From DATAQC01 sp046263055 (GTDB taxonomy: Bacteria > Actinomycetota > Acidimicrobiia > Acidimicrobiales > AC-14): DNA of 10,756 bases. A model generated the notes under the pieces. That model worked only from the letters and a program-made list of their open reading frames with translations. It did not search any database and was not told the origin of the DNA. The position numbers were made by a program, and so were the translations under genes. Shown one piece after another: positions 1 to 6,131 of the stretch (position 1 is its first letter; each line of letters begins with the position of its first letter). The DNA lies in contig JBHELO010000010.1 in the NCBI GenBank assembly GCA_046263055.1, forward strand, positions 1 to 10,756, read 5' to 3'.

Positions 1-59
1 AGGGTGACCACCACGAAGACGACGACGGCCTGGGGGAGCCGTCTGGCATCGAGCCGCAT
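1..59 (-). CDS. N-terminus of a divergent membrane or exported protein (partial)
   Basis: Reading the minus strand from the ATG at 59 gives 19 open codons to the window edge: MRLDARRLPQAVVVFVVVT. Three arginines and an aspartate are followed by a hydrophobic run rich in valine, as in a signal peptide or signal anchor. A second in-frame ATG lies at 77, six codons upstream. No strong Shine-Dalgarno is visible, only a GGCGG-like stretch just before the ATG at 59. The gene is head-to-head with selA and would share a very short intergenic region with it. The product cannot be named from so little sequence, and the reading could be chance. Confidence 0.35.
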   Translation of the reverse strand, partial: MRLDARRLPQAVVVFVVVT

Positions 60-86
60 GCGCCGCCAGCATGGCATGGCGGCCCG

Positions 87-92
87 TATCCT
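87..92 (+). promoter_or_regulatory. Candidate -10 element for leaderless selA
   Basis: TATCCT fits the TAnnnT pattern of actinobacterial -10 boxes and ends 8 nt before the GTG at 101. That spacing would place the transcription start at the start codon, giving a leaderless mRNA. No convincing -35 box is seen, and no Shine-Dalgarno precedes either candidate start. The evidence is the hexamer and its spacing only. Confidence 0.3.
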
Positions 93-100
93 CGACGGTC

Positions 101-1426
101 GTGCGGCCCCCCTCCGTTGACGCCATGGCCCGGGAGCTGGCCGACGTGAGGCTGCCCCACCCCCTGCTGGTGGACGCGGCGCGCGCCGCGGTGGCGGCCG
201 GCGACCCGTCCTCGGCCCGGGCCCGGGCCGAGGCGGTGGCCGCCGCCCTGCTCCGGCCGGTGGTCAACGCCACCGGCGTCCTCCTGCACACCAACCTCGG
301 GCGGGCGCCCCTCGCCGGGGCGCCGGCGGTGGGGGGCGGCCGCTACGCCAACCTCGAGCTGGACCTGGCGTCCGGCCGGCGGGGCTCGCGATCGGCCCAC
401 GCCGCCGCCCTGCTGGCCCGCCTGGTCGGCGCCGAGGCCGCCCTGGTGGTCAACAACAACGCCGGCGCCGTCCTCCTGGCCCTGGCCGCCCTGGCCGGCG
501 GCCGGGCGGTGGTGGTGTCCCGGGGCGAGCTGGTGGAGATCGGGGGCGGCTTCCGGGTGCCCGACGTGATGGCCCAATCGGGCTGCCGCCTGGTGGAGGT
601 GGGCACCACCAACCGCACCCGGCTGGCCGACTACCGCGACGCCCTCGACGCCGACACCGCCATGGTCCTGAAGGTCCACCAGTCCAACTACCGAATCGTG
701 GGATTCACCCAGGAGGTAGGGGTCGGGGAGCTGTCCGGCCTCGGGCCGCCGGTGGTGGCCGACATCGGCTCCGGGCTGCTCGACGCCACCACGCCGTGGT
801 TGGGCCGCCCCCCGCCGGGGTGGCTGGCCGACGAGCCGGCCGCCCGCCAGACCCTGGCCGCCGGCGCCGGGCTGGTCACCTTCTCGGGCGACAAGCTCCT
901 CGGCGGCCCCCAGGCCGGCATCGTGGCCGGGCGGGCCGACCTGGTGGCCGCCTGCGCCCGCCACCCCCTCAACCGGGCCCTGCGCCCCGGAGGGCTGGTG
1001 CTGGCCGCCCTGCAGGACACCGCCCTGGCCTACCTGCGGCGCGACCTGGACGCCCTGCCCTTCTGGCGCATGGCCTCCGTCCCCGTGGCGGTGCTGAGAG
1101 CCCGCGCCGCCGGGTTGGGCGTGGGCCGGGTGGTGGACACGGTGGCCGTGGCCGGGGGCGGCTCGGTACCCGGCCAGGAGATGCCCTCGGCCGGGGTGGC
1201 CGTGCCCGGCGACCTGCTGGCCGCCCTCCGGGGCGCCGACCCGCCGGTGGTGGCCCGGGTCGCCGACGGCGCCACCGTCTGCGACCTGCGCACGGTGGAC
1301 CCCGCCGACGACCCGCTCCTGGCGAAGGCCCTCAAGGCGGCGGCGTCGGCGGCGGCCACCGCCTCGCCGGCCGCCGCCGCCGCGGTCGCGCCGGGCACCG
1401 CCGCCGGCGGGTTGCCCGGCTCGTGA
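101..1426 (+). CDS. selA: SelA, L-seryl-tRNA(Sec) selenium transferase
   Basis: This PLP enzyme converts Ser-tRNA(Sec) to Sec-tRNA(Sec) using selenophosphate, in the cytosol. Numbering from the GTG at 101 (441 aa): an N-terminal domain opens with RPPSVDAMARELAD (about 2-15). The block RPVVNATGVLLHTNLGRAPL follows at about 52-71. Then come VVNNNAGAVLLALAA, SRGELVEIGGGFRVPDVM and GTTNRT. The PLP-binding motif TFSGDKLLGGPQAG carries the Schiff-base lysine at K265. Length is close to the usual 450-460 aa. The C-terminus is an Ala/Pro/Gly-rich tail of about 35 residues that looks unordered. I chose GTG 101 because SelA homology begins right there and a -10-like hexamer sits 8 nt upstream. ATG 71 is the alternative, adding 10 residues, but it runs into the divergent gene's upstream region. 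selB starts 29 nt downstream, so the two are very likely one operon. Confidence 0.94.
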   Translation: MRPPSVDAMARELADVRLPHPLLVDAARAAVAAGDPSSARARAEAVAAALLRPVVNATGVLLHTNLGRAPLAGAPAVGGGRYANLELDLASGRRGSRSAHAAALLARLVGAEAALVVNNNAGAVLLALAALAGGRAVVVSRGELVEIGGGFRVPDVMAQSGCRLVEVGTTNRTRLADYRDALDADTAMVLKVHQSNYRIVGFTQEVGVGELSGLGPPVVADIGSGLLDATTPWLGRPPPGWLADEPAARQTLAAGAGLVTFSGDKLLGGPQAGIVAGRADLVAACARHPLNRALRPGGLVLAALQDTALAYLRRDLDALPFWRMASVPVAVLRARAAGLGVGRVVDTVAVAGGGSVPGQEMPSAGVAVPGDLLAALRGADPPVVARVADGATVCDLRTVDPADDPLLAKALKAAASAAATASPAAAAAVAPGTAAGGLPGS

Positions 1427-1455
1427 GGACCGGCGAGCCGGAGACCGGGTCGGCC

Positions 1456-3180
1456 ATGCACGTGGTGGCCACCGCCGGCCACGTCGACCACGGCAAGTCC
1501 ACCCTCGTGCTGGCCCTGACCGGTACCGACCCCGACCGCCTGGCCGAGGAGAAGGCCCGCGGCCTCACCATCGACCTCGGGTTCGCCTGGACCACCCTGC
1601 CGTCGGGGCGGGAGCTGGCCTTCGTCGACGTCCCCGGCCACGTTCGCTTCATCAAGAACATGCTGGCCGGCGTGGGGGCGGTGGCCGCCTGCCTGTTCGT
1701 GGTGGCGGCCACCGAAGGGTGGAAGCCCCAGTCCGAGGAGCACCTGCGCATCCTCGAGCTCCTGGGCGTGCAGCGGGGCATCGTGGCCCTCACCAAGGTC
1801 GGGCTGGTGGACGACGAGACCCGGGAGCTGGCCCGCCTCGACCTGGCCGAGCACCTGGTCGGCACCTTCCTGGCCGACGCCCCCGTGGCCGAGGTGGACG
1901 TGCCCGCCGGCGTCGGGGTGGACGAACTGCGGTGGGCCCTGGACGACCTCCTGGCCACCACGCCCCTGGCCGCCGACTTCGACCGCCCCCGCCTGTGGGT
2001 GGACCGGGCCTTCGCCGCCCGGGGCTCGGGCACGGTGGTCACCGGCACCCTGACCGGCGGCGCCCTCACGGTGGACGACGAGCTGGCCGTGCTGCCCGGC
2101 GGCCACCGGGTGAGGGTCCGGGGACTGCAGAGCCTCAAGCGCTCCCACGAGCGGGTGGTGGCCGGCAGCCGGGTGGCGGTCAACCTGTCGGGGGTGTCCA
2201 GGGAGGAGGTGGCCAGGGGCTCGGCCCTGGTGCGGCCTCGCCAGTGGCACGCCACCCGCACCCTGGACGCCTCCCTGCGGGTGCTGGACAGCCTCGACCA
2301 CGAGGTGGGCCGCACCGGGGCCTACTCGGCCTATGTGGGGTCGGGCGAGCGCCCGGCGTCGCTGCGCGTGCTGGCTGCCGACGCCGTCTTCCCGGGCGAC
2401 GAGGGGCTGGTGCGCCTGCACATGGCGTCGCCCCTACCCCTGCTCCCCGGCGACCGCTACGTGCTGCGGGAGAGCGGCCGGGACGAGACGGTGGGTGGGG
2501 GGGAGATCCTCGACGTGGCTCCCGTGCTGCCGGCGGCCAAGGCCCGGCCCACCCGCTCGGTGGACCGGGTGGTGGCCGAGCGGGGGTGGGTGGAACCCGA
2601 CGTGCTGGAGCGCCTCACCGGCGAGCGCCGCCCCGCCACCGTCGGCCGATGGGTGGCCTCGGAGGCCACCATCGCCGCCGAGCGGGCCCGCCTGGCCGAG
2701 GCCGTGGAGGCCGCCGGCCCCCTCGGGCTGGACGCCGCCACCCTGGACGCCCACCAGCGGTCCCTCCTGCCGGACCTGGACGGCGTGGTGGTGGTGGATG
2801 GGAGGGTGCGGCGGGCCGAGGCGTCCGACCCCCTGGCCGACCACCCGTTCGTGGCCGCGCTGGAGGCGTCGCCCTTCACGCCCCCCGACCCGGCGGGCGT
2901 GGACCGGGCCGAGCTGCGGGAACTGGTGCGGCGGGGGATGGTCGTGGAGCGGGACGGGGTGTACTTCGCCCCGTCGGCCGTGGGCGCCGCGGCCCGGGTG
3001 ATGGCCGGCCTGCTGGCCGCCGACCCCGAGGGCTTCACGGTGGCGGCCGCCCGCGACGCCCTGGGCGCCACCCGCAAGCACGTGCTGCCGCTGTTGGCCA
3101 TCCTGGACTCGACGGGCGTCACCCGCCGCCGGGGCGACCTCCGGGTAGGGGGGCCCCGGCTGCCGCCGTCCCCTGCCTGA
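1456..3180 (+). CDS. selB: SelB, selenocysteine-specific translation elongation factor
   Basis: SelB is the GTPase that delivers Sec-tRNA(Sec) to the ribosome at UGA codons marked by a SECIS hairpin. The protein is 574 aa (E. coli SelB is 614). G1 is GHVDHGKS (8-15). The G2 region RGLTIDLGF (35-43) has T38. G3 is DVPGH (58-62). The G4 region reads TKVG (113-116), where SelB and other GTPases usually have Asp at the last position. EF-Tu-like beta-barrel domains span about 178-355. The C-terminal third is winged-helix, ending in FTVAAARDALGATRKHVL and IGVTRR-like STGVTRRRGDLRV (527-564), the SECIS-binding end. Start: MHVVATAGHVDHGK matches the family start, and GGAG lies 12 nt upstream (1440-1443). 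An in-frame GTG at 1423 overlaps the selA stop and would add 11 residues; it is less likely. Co-transcribed with selA. Confidence 0.95.
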   Translation: MHVVATAGHVDHGKSTLVLALTGTDPDRLAEEKARGLTIDLGFAWTTLPSGRELAFVDVPGHVRFIKNMLAGVGAVAACLFVVAATEGWKPQSEEHLRILELLGVQRGIVALTKVGLVDDETRELARLDLAEHLVGTFLADAPVAEVDVPAGVGVDELRWALDDLLATTPLAADFDRPRLWVDRAFAARGSGTVVTGTLTGGALTVDDELAVLPGGHRVRVRGLQSLKRSHERVVAGSRVAVNLSGVSREEVARGSALVRPRQWHATRTLDASLRVLDSLDHEVGRTGAYSAYVGSGERPASLRVLAADAVFPGDEGLVRLHMASPLPLLPGDRYVLRESGRDETVGGGEILDVAPVLPAAKARPTRSVDRVVAERGWVEPDVLERLTGERRPATVGRWVASEATIAAERARLAEAVEAAGPLGLDAATLDAHQRSLLPDLDGVVVVDGRVRRAEASDPLADHPFVAALEASPFTPPDPAGVDRAELRELVRRGMVVERDGVYFAPSAVGAAARVMAGLLAADPEGFTVAAARDALGATRKHVLPLLAILDSTGVTRRRGDLRVGGPRLPPSPA

Positions 3181-3181
3181 C

Positions 3182-3206
3182 GCCGGGGCGGCCCTCGGCG
3201 CCCGGC
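3182..3206 (+). terminator. Hairpin just after the selB stop codon
   Basis: GCCGGGGCG (3182-3190) pairs with CGCCCGGC (3199-3206) around an 8-nt loop, leaving one unpaired G. It begins one base after the selB TGA. There is no T-run, which is common for GC-rich actinobacterial terminators. It is a candidate for ending the selAB transcript. Confidence 0.4.
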
Positions 3207-3300
3207 CCCCTCCATCCCGTGGCGGCCGCCCGCTCGGTGCCCACCGCGTCGGTGGCCAGCACCGCGCCCGGGAGCGTGCTGGCGGTGGCGGCGGAGCGCT

Positions 3301-3316
3301 TCAGCCGGACGGCTGA
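3301..3316. terminator. Short perfect hairpin in the selB-whiB gap
   Basis: TCAGCCG (3301-3307) and CGGCTGA (3310-3316) form a perfect inverted repeat separated by GA, so the real loop would be four bases with a 6-bp stem. Its right arm is the first seven bases of the first copy of the 21-bp direct repeat. It lies between two convergent genes, so it could act on either strand. No T-tract follows. Confidence 0.3.
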
Positions 3317-3407
3317 GTCATCGGCGGCGGGCACCAGGGTGCGGGGCACCACGCCCGCCCCACGCCGCCGGGGGCCCCTACCCCGCCGGCTGAGTCATCG
3401 GCGGCGG
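3310..3407. repeat. Pair of 21-bp perfect direct repeats
   Basis: The same 21 bases occur at 3310-3330 and 3387-3407, 77 bp apart. Each begins CGGCTGAGTCATCG and ends GCGGCGG. The second copy lies directly downstream of the whiB stop codon on the minus strand. A TCAGCCG heptamer precedes the first copy (3301-3307) and follows the second (3408-3414), so each copy has a hairpin partner on the opposite side. The rest of the 3181-3407 gap shows no gene I can support. A minus-strand reading at 3119-3352 is open but has no recognisable content. Confidence 0.7.
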
Positions 3408-3416
3408 TCAGCCGGC
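3385..3416 (-). terminator. Hairpin spanning the whiB stop codon
   Basis: GCCGGCTGA (3385-3393) and TCAGCCGGC (3408-3416) form a perfect 9-bp inverted repeat with a 14-nt loop. The right arm contains the whiB stop (TCA at 3408-3410 on the plus strand), so the hairpin starts inside the last codons and ends 23 bases downstream. No T-run is present. It is a plausible terminator for whiB, or for readthrough from selB. Confidence 0.4.
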
Positions 3417-3671
3417 GCGGGAGGCCATGAGGGCCTTTCGCTCGACCTCGTTGAGACCTCCCCAGATGCCGTGGGGCTCGCGGATCTCGATGGCGTAGTC
3501 CAAGCACGGGCGCCGGACCGGGCAGTCGGCGCAGATGGCTTTGGCCCGTGTCTCGCGGGCTTCCCGCTCCTCCTTGCGCTCCAGGTGGGACGGCGGGAAG
3601 AACACCCTGGCTTGGGGGCCCCGACAGGATGCCTTCTCCTGCCACAGCCCCTCGGCGCGCTGACTGCTCAC
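3408..3671 (-). CDS. WhiB-family iron-sulfur transcriptional regulator
   Basis: The 87-aa protein has the WhiB pattern: four cysteines (C16, C47, C50, C56) that bind a [4Fe-4S] cluster, with CADCPVRRPC at 47-56, then the turn motif GIWGG (68-72) and a basic end NEVERKALMASRAG. WhiB proteins act with sigma factors or bind DNA and respond to redox, NO or developmental signals. The gap between the first two cysteines is 30 residues, about eight longer than in WhiB1, WhiB2 or WblA, because of a charged insert around HLERKEEREARETRAK (29-44). The start is GTG at 3671: GAGGG lies 6 nt upstream and a good promoter lies further up. The neighbouring ArsA-like ATPase pair mirrors the whiB4/wblA locus, but the protein itself does not read as a close WhiB4. 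The family is certain; the subclass is open. Confidence 0.94.
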   Translation of the reverse strand: MSSQRAEGLWQEKASCRGPQARVFFPPSHLERKEEREARETRAKAICADCPVRRPCLDYAIEIREPHGIWGGLNEVERKALMASRAG

Positions 3672-3698
3672 AGAGAGCCCTCTCGTTGGCTGGGCCAG

Positions 3699-3727
3699 AA
3701 CCTACCCCGGCCCCTCCTGCGTGACAA
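3699..3727 (-). promoter_or_regulatory. Candidate housekeeping promoter for the whiB-like gene
   Basis: On the minus strand TTGTCA (3727-3722) and TAGGTT (3704-3699) are separated by exactly 17 nt, close to a sigma-A consensus. The predicted start, about 7 nt further on, would leave a leader of roughly 20 nt containing the GAGGG ribosome site (3682-3678). It is the best-looking promoter in the window. Confidence 0.5.
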
Positions 3728-3788
3728 GGGGCTGTTCCGCGCGTCCGTGCAGGTGGCGGCGGGCGCGGCCTGCCGCACTGACTTCAAC

Positions 3789-3809
3789 CGGGGTGCGACT
3801 GCGACCCCG
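3789..3809 (-). terminator. Hairpin just after the NfeD-like stop codon
   Basis: CGGGGT (3789-3794) and ACCCCG (3804-3809) form a 6-bp inverted repeat. Two further C-G pairs are possible inside if one base bulges. On the minus strand it begins one base after the TAG at 3813-3811. There is no T-tract. It may end the NfeD transcript before the whiB promoter. Confidence 0.3.
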
Positions 3810-3810
3810 C

Positions 3811-5121
3811 CTAGTGCCCGGCGTCGCGGGCGCCGCCGACCTCGGGCTCCACCTCCAACAGCAGGCCGTCGATGGCCACCACCCGCACGGCGTCGCCGGA
3901 CGCGATGGGCGTGGCCCGGTTGGTGCGGGCCCGCCACAGCCCGCCCGCGAGGCGCACCATGCCCTCGGGGTCGATCCCGGTCGTGGCCTCGGCCATGCGC
4001 CCCACCATGGCCTCCCGCCCGATGGTGGGAGTGGAGAACCGGGCCCGCAGCATGGACGCCATGCCGGCCACCATCAGCAGCACCGCCCCCCCGACCACCA
4101 CCACGATGGTGATCCAGCTCAGGGCCAGCCCGCCCGGGAAGAGCCGCCAGGACCCCACCAGCAGGGCGAGCGTGCCGATCACCGTCCAAGAGCGGGGGGC
4201 GCCGGACTGCACGTCCACCGCCAGGCCCGCCACCCCGAGGCCCACCAGGCCCAGACCCAGGGGGCTGGTCGGCAGCACCGCCAGCCCGTAGGCGGACAGC
4301 ACCAGGGCGCCGGCGCCCACCACGCCGGCCAGGCCCACGCCGGCGGTAAAGAACTCGAAGACCACCAGCAGGAGGCCGACCACCAGTAACAGGTAGGCCA
4401 CCTGGGGCCCGGCGGCGGCGTGCAGGAGGCGCTCCAGCAGGCCGAGCTTGGCGAAGCGGACGTCGCCCGCCGCCTCCCGGCGCAGCACCTGGCCCGACGG
4501 CACGACCCGGGCGGTGGACAGGACCCGGCCCCCCACCGTCTGGCCGTCGAGCCCGACGACGAACTCGCCCAGCGTGGGGGCCACCACGCTGACCGCGCCG
4601 CGGGACTTGGCCTCGTCGGCGCCCAACGACCGCCCGACCGACAGCGGGCTGGTGCGGGGGCCGCCGGCATCCCGGCCCACGTGGGTACCGGGCGCCATGC
4701 CGGTCGCCCCGGCCGCCCCCACCAGCTCGGTCGCCCCGCCGAACGCCCGCGACCCGCTGGGCCCGACCCACACCGCCACCGGCACCTTGGCGTGGCTGAG
4801 CCGGAAGGTCAGCACGTCCAGGGCCGAGCGGTCGAGGAGCGTCCCCGAGCTGTCGAGCTGGATGACCAGCACCTCGTCGTCGCCCCGCTCGGCCGACGCC
4901 AGCGAGCGCTTGACGAAGTCGTCCTGGATGGGGTCGAGGCGCCCGCTGACCTCGATGACGTCCACCGCCCGCGCCGAGGGGACCGGGGCCGCGGGCGCCG
5001 GGGCCGGCACTGCCGCCGGCGACGCCGCCGCCGCCGACGACGCCGCCGCCGCCGCCACCCCGCCGTCGGTGGCGAGCACGGCCGTGGCCAGGGCGAACAG
5101 GGCGATGGCTAGTCTGCGGAT
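3811..5121 (-). CDS. NfeD-family membrane protein with a degenerate ClpP/serine-protease-like domain
   Basis: NfeD proteins are membrane partners of SPFH/stomatin proteins. Long forms carry an extracytoplasmic ClpP-like protease domain, membrane helices and a soluble OB-fold. Numbering from 5121 (436 aa): signal-like IRRLAIALFALATAVLA; an Ala/Pro linker (22-52); a protease-like domain (53-195) with VDVIEVSGRLDPIQ, VLVIQLDSSG and MAPGTHVG; hydrophobic helices at about 241-258, 261-284, 287-304, 311-328 and 334-356; and the OB-fold with IGREAMVGRMAEA, GMVRLAGGLWRA and VRVVAIDGLLLEVEPE. At the catalytic serine (PSGxRAxSAGTYI in the family) this protein has PSGSRAFGGATEL, so Gly128. The segment carrying the catalytic lysine is about 50 residues shorter. 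The start is unclear: there is no ATG, GTG or TTG near the signal sequence. ATC at 5121 follows GGAGG (5130-5126); the first ordinary codon is GTG 5079, which would cut the signal peptide in half. Confidence 0.85.
   Translation of the reverse strand: MRRLAIALFALATAVLATDGGVAAAAASSAAAASPAAVPAPAPAAPVPSARAVDVIEVSGRLDPIQDDFVKRSLASAERGDDEVLVIQLDSSGTLLDRSALDVLTFRLSHAKVPVAVWVGPSGSRAFGGATELVGAAGATGMAPGTHVGRDAGGPRTSPLSVGRSLGADEAKSRGAVSVVAPTLGEFVVGLDGQTVGGRVLSTARVVPSGQVLRREAAGDVRFAKLGLLERLLHAAAGPQVAYLLLVVGLLLVVFEFFTAGVGLAGVVGAGALVLSAYGLAVLPTSPLGLGLVGLGVAGLAVDVQSGAPRSWTVIGTLALLVGSWRLFPGGLALSWITIVVVVGGAVLLMVAGMASMLRARFSTPTIGREAMVGRMAEATTGIDPEGMVRLAGGLWRARTNRATPIASGDAVRVVAIDGLLLEVEPEVGGARDAGH
5012..5058. 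repeat. GCC-type triplet-rich tract
   Basis: A run of GCC triplets interrupted by a few GGC and GAC units encodes the alanine-rich linker after the NfeD-like signal sequence. Such tracts gain and lose triplets easily without changing frame, so linker length may differ between strains. Confidence 0.5.
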
Positions 5122-5148
5122 GAGGCCTCCGAGGGACGAGGGGGATGG

Positions 5149-6111
5149 TTGGATCCTCGAGGGTTCTGTCGCCAGTCCCGGCTGGTCATCGTGGCCGGGA
5201 AGGGCGGCGTCGGCAAGACGACGGTGACCGCGACCCTGGCGCGTCTGGCCTCCCGGCTGGGCCTCTCGGTGCTGGTGGTGGAGGTGGAGGGCAAGAGCGG
5301 CCTGGCCGCCACCTTCGGCGCCCCCGACCTGGCCTACCACGAGGCCGTGCTCTCGGCCGCCACCCCCGGGACCGGTGAGGTCCGGGCCCGCACCCTCACG
5401 CCCGACCAGGCCCTGGTGGAGTACCTGGAGGAGCACGGGCTCAAGCGCATCTCCCGCCGGCTGAGCCGGTCGGGGGCGGTGGAGGTGGTGGCCACCGCCA
5501 CTCCCGGCATCAAGGACATCCTCGTCCTGGGGAAGGTCAAGCAGCTGGAGCGGGCGGGCGCCGCCGACCTCATCGTGCTCGACGCCCCCGCCGCCGGCCA
5601 CGCCGTGCGCTTCCTCATGAGCCCCCGGGCCCTCCTCGACACGGTCAGTGTGGGGCCCATCCAGGCCCAGGCGGCGGACGCCCTGGAGCTGCTCACCGAT
5701 CCGGCCCGCTGCTCGGTGATGCTCGTCACCCTGGCCGAGGAGACGCCGGTGAACGAGGTGGTGGAGACGGCCTACGCCTTGGAGGACACGGTGGGCACCA
5801 ACCTGGGCCCCGTGGTGGTCAACGCCGTCTACCCGGTGCTCGAGGGGCTCGACGTGGACCCCGAAGCGGCGGCCGCCGCCGTCGGCGTCACCCTCCGCCC
5901 GGGGGAAGCGGAAGCCCTGCGGGCCGCCGCCCGCTTCCGGGCCCGCCGCCAGGAGGTGCAGGCCTCCCAGGTGGCCCGCCTGGCCGACGCCCTGGCCCTG
6001 CCCCAGGTGCACCTGCCCGCCCTGTTCGACGTCGACCTCGGCCTGGCCCGGGTGGACCGCCTGGCCGACGCCATGTCCGCCGGCGTCGAGGCCCTGGAGG
6101 TCGTGCCCTGA
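5149..6111 (+). CDS. ArsA/Get3-like ATPase, first subunit (Lys-type deviant Walker A)
   Basis: A 320-aa SIMIBI-class ATPase of the ArsA/Get3 family, probably cytosolic. The P-loop GKGGVGKTT (17-25) has both the signature lysine K18, which reaches across the dimer in this family, and K23. Switch II is LDAPAAGHAVRFL (144-156). Conserved ATPGIKDILVLGKVKQLE (117-134) and VVVNAVYP (222-229) follow. The usual switch I sequence IDPA is replaced by VEVEGKSG (44-51). This pattern fits the first member of the actinobacterial pair typified by Rv3679/Rv3680, which form a complex. The name anion-transporting ATPase comes from ArsA; no arsenic genes are nearby. The start is TTG at 5149, after AGGGGG at 5139-5144; no ordinary start lies between it and the P-loop. 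It diverges from the NfeD-like gene across about 27 bp, and the second subunit follows 20 bp after its stop. Confidence 0.93.
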   Translation: MDPRGFCRQSRLVIVAGKGGVGKTTVTATLARLASRLGLSVLVVEVEGKSGLAATFGAPDLAYHEAVLSAATPGTGEVRARTLTPDQALVEYLEEHGLKRISRRLSRSGAVEVVATATPGIKDILVLGKVKQLERAGAADLIVLDAPAAGHAVRFLMSPRALLDTVSVGPIQAQAADALELLTDPARCSVMLVTLAEETPVNEVVETAYALEDTVGTNLGPVVVNAVYPVLEGLDVDPEAAAAAVGVTLRPGEAEALRAAARFRARRQEVQASQVARLADALALPQVHLPALFDVDLGLARVDRLADAMSAGVEALEVVP

Positions 6112-6131
6112 CCCCGCCCTTGGAGGCGCTG

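Noticed and set aside
1030..2421. Long minus-strand open frame (463 codons) opposite selA/selB, plus several others over the same genes
   Set aside because: Its translation is a His/Gly/Gln-rich mix without domains, the usual mirror of GC-rich codons; selA and selB on the other strand are unmistakable.
3119..3352. Possible 77-aa minus-strand gene across the selB 3' end
   Set aside because: It overlaps selB, has no recognisable domain, includes the hairpin and repeat bases, and its second half is Gly/Ala/Pro/Arg filler typical of chance frames.
3672..3810. Possible selC (tRNA-Sec) in the gap between whiB and NfeD
   Set aside because: No T-arm consensus, no UCA anticodon stem-loop and no long variable arm could be drawn here, nor in 1-100 or 3181-3407.
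5012..5058. GCC triplet tract as a phase-variation switch
   Set aside because: Triplet changes keep the frame, so they would only alter linker length in the NfeD-like protein, not turn it on or off.
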